Assembly: GCA_949130495.1 (NCBI GenBank)
Contig: OX422217.1
Location: 571,426,606-571,490,605 of the forward strand
DNA: 64,000 nt
Reading direction: 5' to 3'
DNA from: Sambucus nigra
Taxonomy: Eukaryota > Streptophyta > Magnoliopsida > Dipsacales > Adoxaceae
Shown piece by piece: positions 1 to 9,708 of this stretch (position 1 is the stretch's first letter; each line of letters starts with the position of its first letter). The notes under the pieces were generated by a model. The model was not told where the DNA came from and searched no databases. It saw only the letters and a program-made list of their open reading frames with translations. A program made the position numbers and the translations under genes.

Positions 1-240
1 ATTATTCTCATTACATCATTACAACCGTTATAGCTCATAGGCAATATAGACAAAGATACAATATGACTAAATAACACAGCGAACTAAAGTATGAGTTACC
101 ACGCCAAGCTACCTCGCTTGAGTTGCCTCGCTGAGCTACCTCACTTGAATTGCCACGGTAAGTTTCCTTAATCTCAAAAACTTTTGTTAATGGGGGGGAT
201 TATCCCTAATATCAGGATTACCTTCTAGCCCCCTCTACAA
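1..240 (-). mobile_element. LTR fragment of the element-B family, cut by the window edge
   Basis: These bases match the last ~240 bp (+ strand view) of the two LTRs of element B, at 38860-39089 and 55040-55289. They share the 'Cattacaaccgttatag' type block, the 'gctacctcgcttgagttgcctc' type block and the terminal 'ccctctaca'. The LTR sense strand is minus, because B has its polypurine tract and pol on that strand, so base 240 is the LTR 5' end (TGTAGAGGG...). The neighbour to the right is the + strand gag of element A rather than a B-type polypurine tract. It is therefore most likely a solo or truncated LTR inserted at the 5' end of A, not A's own LTR. The rest lies outside the window. Confidence 0.8.
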
Positions 241-299
241 AATTCAATATCACCGGGCCCAGATTCCAGAAAAACTCAGGGTTCTCTTTCCTCGTACCA

Positions 300-1350
300 T
301 GGTTCCACCCGCTCTTGAGCCTGTCTGTTCCTTGAAGAGTAACCGCATGTTTCGCGTACCCTACCTCCTAATGGTCCAACAATAACTCAACTGCTTATTT
401 CGAACCTTGCCTAACCAAGGGATAACCTTCCAGTACCCGTCGATCCTAAAGAAGTAGAACTGAACAAGGTCAAGGAAGACCTCAAACTGCTATCAATGAA
501 GTTGTGCCAAGTCACGATATTCGAGAACTACATGGACTACACCTATATGTATCACTATCCCAAATTTAGACTACCAGGGAAGTAAAAATGCCAGACATAT
601 TTGGGAGGATATCACCCAAGAATTCATATCTCAGAATAAGTACAATGATGAGCTAAAGATTATGCACCGAGATCTAGAGCTTCTTAAGCAAAACCCTGGG
701 AAAAAAGGTCAGTAGCTTCATAGGAAGGCGGAGAGATAAATGTACTACCAAGACCAACGGACCCTGTGAGGAGGAACAAGTCAGTATTCTGAAGAAGAAC
801 TTCTTGACTCATATCCAAGAATCCATGGAAGGATAGTATTACCCAAAATTTTGTTCCTTTTGACAAGATGGAGTAGAAATTGAAGAAGGCATTACCAAAG
901 TCGAATCTGAGCTAAAGAAAGTGACTAGACAATTCACTCTCCAAAAGTATGAGACACCCTCCAGTGCTATAGTCTCAACCATCAACAAAATTTCACCACC
1001 CGTAACCTCTTGGGCACTAGAAAGTCTCCCTAATCATGCTAAGAAAGAATACATAGAGATCCATGCTCCTTGTCAAAATTCCGCCACGCCTTGTTAAGGA
1101 AAAAGCTCATCAAACCTTTGGACCCCTATCCATTACCAAATCCATTCCTTAAAAACTTCAAACCTATTACCCATTGTGATTTCGACCAATTCGCAGGTCA
1201 TACCACCGACTAATGCTTCCACCTTAGGAATATGATCCCAGGAATAATTGACTATGGTAATATCTCCCCACTAGCTAATCCTAAACCTAACACCACTCAT
1301 AAACCACTTCTAGGACATATAAATGCCATATATCTATAAAGTTATTCAGA
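300..1350 (+). pseudogene. Element A gag (broken)
   Basis: Fragments in changing frames match the retrotransposon capsid region: 'YPKFRLPGK' and 'PDIFGRISPK' near 550-615, then 'DITQEFISQNKYNDELKI' and 'LELLKQNPGKK' at about 610-705, the conserved segment before the RRR/EEEQ block. A degenerate zinc-knuckle-like segment lies at 1175-1216 (CDFDQFAGHTTD, a stop, then C), preceded by the 'KPLDPYPLPNPF' type linker. Gag packages element RNA into cytoplasmic particles. At least a dozen stops or frameshifts are visible, so no protein can be made. The start lies near or left of 300. Confidence 0.7.
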
Positions 1351-2389
1351 ATTTGACCCATTTACTCAAATCATTCCTAGTAAAGCACCCATTATCCATA
1401 TAATCTCAGCAAAATCACTCATGATTTGCCCATATTTTCTTCTACACCCTATATGCTTCAAGGATCAGGATTTGTCACTCTTTATGAGGTCCTGCATCAT
1501 CTTTCATACCTAGTTTTAGGAAGAAGACATGGATTTACCAGATGTGTTGAACCAACTCTTAAAGTTTGGGAAAAATTCCTACCCAAATGATTATTGATTG
1601 TCGAAAGTTCAATGGGTTATTCATGGAAGCCTAAAAGTGGGCTCAGGAATCAAATCAATGGGTAGTACATGTTGAAGAAATTAGTCTAAAAGTGTTACAT
1701 ATAATGGCCGATACGTTTTGATAAGAAAGTGAAATTTGTAGCATTTCTGAGTTACTCACCGCTTTGAAGCTTTAGGGACGGTTGGTCCCTTCATTCCTGT
1801 ATCTCCCCACTGAGTGGGAAGATTTGTACGATGAAGTCATTGAGGTTGCTGAATGTATTGGTTACTCTTAGTTAGAGGATATAGTCAGCACCAGATGGGG
1901 GATAATTTTGACAACTCAAATGATGAACCAATTCAGGAAGAAGCCAGTCCAATATCCATCCTATGTGGAATAATATCCTTCGAATATTTATTAGGGAAAA
2001 TCAATAAAGTATTCATTCAACCGGAGGGAGATTAAACCATACGACTCTTGTTTTTTCCCACTTTTGTGAACCACATGACCAAGTATGAGAGACACTACAA
2101 ATATTCGATTCCTCATGCAATTGAGCCAGATAAAGAAAAGGGTGTTGCTGAAGAGCTTCCTATTCCAGAAATTACTATTGAAGAAAGTAAAGTCCTTGAT
2201 CAGGTCAAGAAAACCCAAGCCAATATCACCCTATGGGGGATTTTCATGTCCTCTTAGTTGAACCAAAATTCTTTGATAAAGCTGTTCATCAGACCCATAG
2301 TCCCTCCTTCCACTACTCTCGGAGAAGTTGTAAATATTATCCGTTCTCTGACCTCCTATAGAATTCGATCCTTTTTTGAAGAAGATATA
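1351..2389 (+). other. Element A gag-protease spacer, degenerate
   Basis: This stretch links the gag knuckle to the protease. Short open segments occur (1853-2035, 2048-2257), but none matches a domain I recognise. It is probably the poorly conserved C-terminal gag / pre-protease part of element A, decayed by stops. Confidence 0.4.
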
Positions 2390-2717
2390 TCGAAGTTCAT
2401 CTCCAATCATAATTATACCCTTAATATTTTAGTTGAAGTCTTAGGAAAGACGGTCCCACTTTCACTTGTTAACAACGGATATGCCCTCAATATTTGTATT
2501 CTCAAAACCTTCAATTATTTGGGACTTAAAGTCAGTGGTCTCATTCCCACTTCCGTCGTCGGGGAATCTTTTTAACAATACCCATCGAGAAGTAATAGGG
2601 TCCATAAAACTCACACTAGGGGCTCGCCCTATCAATCCTACCACCGAGTTTCAAGTTATCGGAATACCTTCATCCTGTAATCTACCTCTTCTTTGTCCAT
2701 GGATCCACATCATTTGA
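2390..2717 (+). pseudogene. Element A retroviral-type aspartic protease (broken)
   Basis: The first half is in one frame (ends 2575): 'LVEVLGKTVPLSLV', then NNGYALNIC, then 'LKTFNYLGL', the usual motif around the active site and the following helix of Tat-type proteases. The second half is in another frame (2580-2717): 'HREVIGSIKLTLG', 'TEFQVIGIPSS', 'LCPWIH', the conserved flap-to-C-terminus block. The catalytic D-[ST/N]-G triad reads N-N-G at 2471-2479, so the active Asp is lost besides the frameshift. In an active element this enzyme would cut the Gag-Pol polyprotein. Confidence 0.8.
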
Positions 2718-3414
2718 GGGGTATCCTCTTCTCTTCATCAGAAACTGACATTCTTTACCAAAGGTCAGTTTATCACCATTTTGAGGCATGGCGATAGTAC
2801 ATATAATGCTAGCAATAGTAATCCAATATGGAAATATAGCATGTGATGAATGACATATTCCTCTCCGATTTCAAAGTTGATCCACTGGTCCTCTTAGCAC
2901 GAGATAATTTTAAAGATCCGATCTATCTGGAACGTAACCCTAATCATAATGGCAATGTGACTCAAATGTTCAACAACATGCACTTCATGCTCGAAATGGG
3001 GCTATGGTGATGCCAATAATGGATCCTTAAACCTATAGTTTTATATGAGGTCTTTCCCCATGTGTCCTTACTTACCAACCTGCACTAGATGAACTCAAAG
3101 AACTCCATCGATCGAGACTAAAATGAAGCTTAAAGAGTGAAAATACTATTTTAAGAGACTATTTAAATGGAAAATTTATCAAGGAGGGTGAATACTTCCC
3201 CTTCTGCGGATTCCCTAAACCGTGGTATGACTTTGTTAATAACAAGATAAAACCTGGGAAGAAAATCCTATTTCAAGATAGTAACTCTTTGGCCAAAGAT
3301 TGCAAACATAAAGTGTAAACTCTCATTGACAAAGCCGTGATAATTACCAAAGACTGTAAGGAAAGTGATTTCAAAGACTCATTCGACCTATAGACACTAG
3401 GGCTGAGTCTCTGC
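2718..3414 (+). other. Element A region between protease and RT, decayed
   Basis: Between the protease and the ORF at 3415, dense stops are seen in all frames. Short segments such as 'GNVTQMFNNMHFMLEMG' like residues near 2955-3000 and 'FCGFPKPWY' near 3200 suggest it is the usual long linker of such elements. No separate gene is supported. Confidence 0.4.
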
Positions 3415-4056
3415 ATGATCCGCTCAGATGTTGTGTCGTTTGACCCATCCACTCAAATCAAAGAAGCTGACATGCCTCTCCTTAATTGGAATGCCATACC
3501 AATAAAACGTGCTCAGATTCAACATGAACCTGCTATTTACCTTATCCATGTCTCTTTACCTGGTTTTGTTTTTCCTTTTCTTCATGTCAATGTAACTAAG
3601 ACCTCTTTTAATGAGGTTCTCACTACTATTTTTCTCGAAAATGAAATAAACGAGGATTTTGATTATTTTATCGTGCCTTGCATTAATTGTCTTAATTCTA
3701 ATAAAACATTTGCTGATGATGATTTTGAAAATAAACAATTATTGACTAATATTAATACGGAGAATAACAAACAATATAACCGCGCTAAAATTAATAATGA
3801 TGATATCGTTATTATTAATCTCGGTTCTAGTAGCCACATCGCAAGATTAGGATAGGGTCCACTCTTAACGAGCATAAGCCTACGCAATTTCATGATATTT
3901 TGAAAGAATTCATAGATGTCTTTGCATAGTCCTACGATGGCATGCCAGACATTGATTCAAAAATAACACAACATGAAATCCTGACATTCCTAGAAGAAGC
4001 CAGTCAAATAGAAGCTAAGAAAACTCTGTACCGAATGGTCTCTTAAAGTCAAAGAG
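3415..4056 (+). pseudogene. Element A pol linker and start of reverse transcriptase
   Basis: An open stretch of 146 codons (3415-3855) ends in 'DDIVIINLGSSSHIARL', the conserved segment just before the RT of Tat elements. In another frame follow 'ILKEFIDVFA' (stop) 'SYDGMPDID' at about 3895-3960, the classic LLKEYxDVFAWSYxDMPGID start of the RT domain. The RT is cut at 4056 by the CACTA element and resumes at 27988. Frameshifts near 3850 and 4035 and several stops make it a pseudogene. Confidence 0.8.
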
Positions 4057-4085
4057 CACTACAAGAATTTCCACCATTAGCAACA
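4057..4085 (+). repeat. CACTA left terminal inverted repeat
   Basis: It starts CACTACAAGAATTT and runs into the first subterminal TTAGCAACA motif. It matches the reverse complement of 27959-27987 with two mismatches. The preceding GAG (4054-4056) is the left target duplication. Confidence 0.92.
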
Positions 4086-4420
4086 ATATTTAGCAACATA
4101 AGCTATTTTTGTTGCCAAAGGTACCCTTGTGGCAACAAAATCTTAATTATGTTGCCAAAAGACCATATTACATTGTACTTTTGGCAACATAAAATAAAAC
4201 TTGTTGCTAAAGGTTAAAATTTCAAGTGGGAAGCTAGCAAAATAAAAGGGGGGGGGGGGGGATTTTTAACTTTTAGCATCATATTTGTTTATTGTTAAAC
4301 ATGACCTCACTTTTGGCAACATAGGAGTGTGTTGAGAACAATATCCAACTTTTGGCAACAAAAAAAATTAAATACCAAAATTATTTTATTTCATTTCTTA
4401 CTTGTTTTTATTATGTGTTA
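4076..4420. repeat. CACTA left subterminal repeats
   Basis: Several copies of a (T)TTGGCAACA / TGTTGCCAAA motif occur in both orientations (near 4090, 4110, 4130, 4150, 4190, 4315, 4355), spaced by 20-50 bp. Repeated short motifs of this type near CACTA ends are the known binding sites of the element's DNA-binding transposition protein. A 13-base poly-G run is at about 4248-4260. Confidence 0.85.
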
Positions 4421-4439
4421 ATAGAAAATAAAGCCCCTA

Positions 4440-4690
4440 ACTCTCATCTCTAAAAAAAACCCTCTTTTCTTCTCTCTCGTCTCTTCTCTTCTCCCCTCAC
4501 CTCACTCCCGTCACCCCCGAGATGTGCCCCTGTCACGGCTTGAGCGGCTCTCCTCTTCTCTCCCTCCCTCCCGGCCCCTAATCTCCTCTTCCCTCCCCCC
4601 AGCGCCACCCCAGATCCCTTCCCTATGGCGCCGCCCCAGCTTCCTTCCCGTCGGCGCCGTCCCATGTGTAAATCCTTGCACACGGAATCA
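4440..4690 (+). promoter_or_regulatory. CT-rich leader-like segment of a lost CACTA gene
   Basis: A strongly pyrimidine-rich stretch (cctcttttcttctctctcg type) then a GC-rich, CT-biased stretch sits just inside the left subterminal repeats. This is where CACTA genes have their promoter and 5' leader, and plant leaders often look like this. No TATA box or following coding region is clear. The open frames across it on both strands are low-complexity (S/L/P or R/G/E rich) and are not counted as genes. Confidence 0.4.
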
Positions 4691-5910
4691 CGGTATTTTT
4701 TTTGTTAATTTTTTGAATAGATTAGTTAATTAGTTTAGTTTTATTGTTGTTAATTTTATGTTGTTAAGTTTTTAGTTTATAGTTTGCAGAAATTTAATTT
4801 TAATTATTAGTTCTCATGAAATGGTGGAGCAGTTAGAGAAATGCTGAAATTTTAATTTTAATTTTTAGTTCAGTTTTGTTGTTGTTAATTATTAGTTCTT
4901 AGTTTTTTGTTTAGTTTTGTTGTTGTTAATCACCATTTCTAGATGTAGAAATGGTGGAACAGTTAGAGAATCTAACATGGAATCCAGACAGCTGCCCACA
5001 TAACCCACGTTTCTTTTTTAGTTGTAGAAAGTGGGTAGAAACTGTCAATGAGAGTAAACTGTTGTAGATATATTATTTTTGTACTTTTCCATTGTTGTAA
5101 AAATGTTACCACGTAAGGATAGAAATTTCGAGGAGGTTCCCGACATGTGGGATAGAAATTGATTTGGAAATGAAATGAATGGAGATGGCCTTAGTTCTTA
5201 TGAAATTTTAAATAATTATGGTTGCTAAAATTTTGTTGCTGAAATTTTTTCTTTTCACTGATTTCTGGTTTCTTTTATAAATAAGCATTATAAGATATTT
5301 TAATTTTTGATTTCATTGCAATATATTTCATTCAGATTTCATTACAATATTCAGTTATATGTTTGTAATGAGTCATTTTTCGTTAACATTTATAATTTAA
5401 TAGCGTGCAGGCTTCAGATCGGCTTCTGGTTGACCTCTCCGGTGCCATCTCCATTTTTCCTCTCTCGGCTCCAACTTGCTGGTAACTGGTTAACTCACCC
5501 ATCATTTTATTCTTTAATTTGACATAATTGGTTTAAAATTTGAATGATGTTTAGATTTATGTTTCCGTTTAAGAATTTTTAAATGTTTAGAAGACATGTA
5601 CAATACATTGCTTTTTAATTATAGATTTAATAGAATTTTTGCAAGAGGTTGGTTGTCGTCTACGAATTTAAAAATAAAGTATAAATAGTATGATCTTATT
5701 GGTTGTTTTAATGTGGTGACCAATATAAATTTTGAAACATCAATTAAAAGTTATGCGGTCTTGAATGGGATACGACCACTCACCTTATACTGATGATAGA
5801 AGATTTTCTATGTATTGCATATTTACCAAAGTAAAATCTTCGTTTAGCAATGTGTGCATGTTATGTGTTGTGTGTGTCTAATAATTCCTTAACAATTATA
5901 TATATCACGG
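4691..5910. other. AT-rich internal CACTA sequence with possible exon remnants
   Basis: No gene is recognised. Seen: a local duplication around 'atggtggaRcagttagagaa' (4817 and 4950); a 38-codon open stretch from the ATG at 4950; and a GC-richer block at about 5411-5480 bounded by gcag on the left and gtaact on the right, the pattern of a short internal exon. It may be a remnant of the transposon's own gene or of a captured host gene; neither is shown. Confidence 0.35.
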
Positions 5911-8900
5911 TCTTGTAAGAGTCACAAACACCTTGCACGGGACCAATGTGACCCGTAGGAACCGACCGCGTAATCACGGGCCTCCTGGTTTGAGTGTACG
6001 GCGTAAATTTGCACAAAATTAGACTTAAGCACAAAAACATGTCATCGAAGGGTGAAAATGGTACTGTAAGAGTCACGAACACCTCGCACGGGACCAATGT
6101 GACCCGTTGGAGCCGACCGCATTGTCACGGGGCACCTGGTTTGAGGGTATGATGTAAATTTGTACAAAATTAGACTTAAGAATAAAAATATACCATCGAA
6201 GGGAGAAAATGTAAAGCAGCCACAAAACGGTCCGGTAAGAGCCAAGAACACCTTGCACGAGACTAACGTGACCCGTAGGAGCCGACCATGTGGTCACGGT
6301 CCTCCCGGTTAGAGTGTACGACATAAATTTGTACATAATTAGACTTAAGAATAAAAATTTGCCATCGAACTGTGAAAATGTAAAATAGCAAAACAGTACT
6401 ATAAGAGTCACGAACACCTTGCACGAGACCAATGTGACCTTTAGGAACCAACCGCGTAGTCACGAGGCTCCCGATTTGAGTGTATGATGTAAATTTACAA
6501 AACATTAGACTTAAGCATAAAAACATTCCATCGAAGGGTGAAAACGAAAAACAAGCATAAAATTGTCCTCGTAAGAGTCACGAACACCTTACACGGGACC
6601 AATGTGACCCGTAGGAAACGACCGCGTAGTCACGAGGCTTCCGGTTTGAATGTAAGACGTAAATTTGCACAAAATTAAACTTAAGCATAAAAACATGCCA
6701 TCAAAGGGTGAAAACGTAAAACATCCACAACATGGTCCTGTAAGAGACACGAACACCTCACACGGGACCAATGTGACCCGTAGGAACCGACCGCGTAGTC
6801 ACGGGGATCCCGATTTGAGTGTACGACGTAAATTTGCACAAAATTAGACTAAGCATAAAAACATGCCATCGAAGGGTGAAAATGTAAAACAACCACAACA
6901 CGGTCCTATAAGAGTCACGTACAGCTCGCACGGGACCAATGTGACCCGTAGGAATCGACCACGTAGTCACTGGGCTACTGGTTTGAGTGTACGACATAAA
7001 TTTACAAAAAAATAAATTTAAGCATAAAAACATGTCATCGAAGGGTGAAAATGCAAAACAAACACAAAATGGTCCTGTAAGAGTCACGAACACCTTGCAC
7101 GGGACCAATGTGACCCATTGGAACTGATCGCGTAGTCATGGGGCTCCTGATTTGAGCGTACGACAAAATTAGACTTAATCTTAAAAATATGCCATCGAAG
7201 GGTGAAAATTTAAAATAGACACAAAATGGTCCGGTAAGAGTCACAAACACCTCACACGGGACCAATGTGACTCGTAGGAACTGACCGTGTAGTCACGGGA
7301 CTCCCAATTTGAGTGGCTGAAGTAAATTTAGACAAAATTAGATTAAAGCATAAAAACATGCTATCGAAGGGTGAAAACATTATATAAACACAAAATGATC
7401 CCGTAAGAGTCACGAACGCCTTGCACGTGATGATGTGACTCGTAAGAATCAACCGCGTATTCACGAGGCTCCCGGTTTCTGTGTACGACGTAAATTTGCA
7501 CAAAATTAGACTTAAGCATAACAACATGCCATTGAAGGGTGAAAACGTAAAATAGCCACAAAAATGGTCCTATAAGAGTCACAAACACCTCACATGGGAC
7601 CAATGTGACCCGTAGGAACCGACCGCGTAGTCACGGGGATCCCGGTTTGAGTGTACGATGTAAATTTGCACAAAATTAGACTTAAGCATAAAAACATGCC
7701 ATAGAAGGGTGAAAATGTAAAACAACCACAACACGGTCCTGTAAGAGTCACGTACACCTCGCACGGGACCAATGTGACCCGTAGGAACCGACCACGTAGT
7801 CACGGGGCTACCGGTTTGAGTGTACGTCATAAATTTACAAAAGATTAGAATTATTTATAAAAACATGTCATCAAAGGGTGAAAACATAAAACAAACACAA
7901 AACGGTCCTGTAAGAGTCACGAACACCTCGCACGGGACCAATGTCACCCATTGGAACTGATCGCGTAGTCACGGGGTTCCCGATTTGAGAGTACAAAAAA
8001 ATTAGACTTAAGCTTAAAAATATGCCATCGAATGGTGAAAATTTAAAATAGCCACAAAATGGTCCGGTAAGAGTCACAAACACCTCACATGGGACCAATG
8101 TGACTCATAGGAATCAACCGCGTAGACACGGGGCTCCCGGTTTGTGTGTACAACGTAAATTTGTACAAAATTATACTTAAGCATAACAACATGCCATCGA
8201 AGGGTGCAGACGTAAAACAACCACAAAACGGTCCTGTAAGAGTCACGACTGCCTCGCACGGGATCGATGTGACTCATAGGAATCGATCGCGTAGTCACGG
8301 GCCTCCCGATTTGAGTGTACGACGTAAATTTTGAAAAAATTAGACTTAAGCATGAAAACATGGCATCAAAGGGTGAAAATGTAAAATAGTTACAAAACGG
8401 TCTGGTAAGAGTCGCAAACACCTCGCATGGAACCGATATGACTCATAGGAACCGACCACGTAGTCACGGGGCTCCCGATTTGACTGTACGTCATAAATTT
8501 GCAAAAATTAGACTTAAGCATAAAAACATGCCATCGAAGGGTGAAAACGTAAAACAACCACAAAACGGTCTGGTAAGAGTCACGAACACCTCGCACAGGA
8601 CCAATATGACTCGTAGGAACCGATCGCATAGTCACAGGGCTCCTGGTTTGAGTGTATGACGTAAATTTGCTCAAAATCAGGCTTAAGGATAAAAACATGC
8701 CATCGAAGGGTGAAAACGTAAAATAGCCACAAAACGGTCCCGTAAGAGTCACGAACGCCTCGCATAGGATCAATGTGACTCGTAGGCACAGACCACGTAG
8801 TCACGGGGCTCCCGGTTTGTGTGTGCGACGTAAATTTACAAAAATTAGACTTGTGCATAAAAAAATGCTATCGAACGGTGAAAATGTAAAACAACGAGAA

Positions 8901-9708
8901 AATGTTCCCGTAAGAGGCACGAACACATAACACGGGACCATTGTGACTCCTAGGAACCGACCGCGTAGTAACGGCGCTCCCTGTTTGAGTGTATGACGTA
9001 AATTTGCAAAAAATTTAGACTCAAGCATAAAAACATACCATCGAAGGGTGAAAGCGTAAAACAAGCACAAAACGGTCCCGTAAGAGTCATGAATGCCTTG
9101 CACGGGATCGATGTAACTCGTAGGAACCGACCGCGTAGTCACGGCACTCCTGGTTTTAGTGTACAACATAAATTTGCAAAGAGTTGGACTTAAGCATAAC
9201 ATTCCATCGAAGTGTGAAAACGTAAAATAAACACAAAATGGTCCGGTAAGAGGCACGAATGCCTCGCACGAGACCAATGTGACTTGTAGAAGACGACCGC
9301 ATAGTCACGTGGCTCCCGATTTGAGTGTACGACGTAAGTTTGCAAAAAATTTAGACTTCAGAATAAAAACATGCGATCGAAGGGTGAAAACGTAAAACAA
9401 GCACAAAACGGTCCCATAAGAGTCACGAATGCCTCGCACGGGACTAATGTGACTCGTAGGAACCGACCACGTAGTCACGGGGTTCCCGCTTTGAGTGTAC
9501 ATTGTAAGTTTGCAAATGTAGACTTGTTCACAAAAACAAGCCATCGAAGGGTGAAAATGTAAAACAACGACAAAATGGTCCGATAAGAGTCCCGAACACC
9601 TCGCACGGGACCAATGTGACCCGTAGGAACTGACCGCATAGTCACGGGACACCCGATTTAAGTGTACGATGTAAATTTGCAAAAATTAGACTTGCGCATA
9701 AAAACATG
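5911..9708. repeat. 168-bp satellite array, left part (about 22-23 monomers)
   Basis: Head-to-tail monomers of 166-170 bp, with landmark starts 'gtaagagtca' at 5915, 6066, 6235, 6401, 6571, 6740 and 6908 (the first unit is shortened). Each carries 'cgggaccaatgtgac', 'cgtagtcacggggctccc', 'tgtacgacgtaaatttg' and 'catgccatcgaagggtg'. The array continues at 20319 after the chromovirus. Some monomers lack 10-20 bases (near 7160 and 7990). The minus-strand open frames here (up to 158 codons) arise because 168 is a multiple of three, and they are not genes. The whole array lies inside the CACTA. Confidence 0.95.

Noticed and set aside
4450..4733. ORFs rich in R/G/E (minus) or S/L/P (plus)
   Set aside because: Low-complexity readings of a CT-rich leader-like stretch.
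5861..9682. Many minus-strand ORFs of 60-158 codons with similar proteins
   Set aside because: They are readings of the 168-bp satellite; frames break with 1-2 bp length changes, and no start or leader context repeats.
5911..9708. Regular repeats considered as a CRISPR array
   Set aside because: The monomers are contiguous ~168-bp units without unique spacers, and the DNA is plant.
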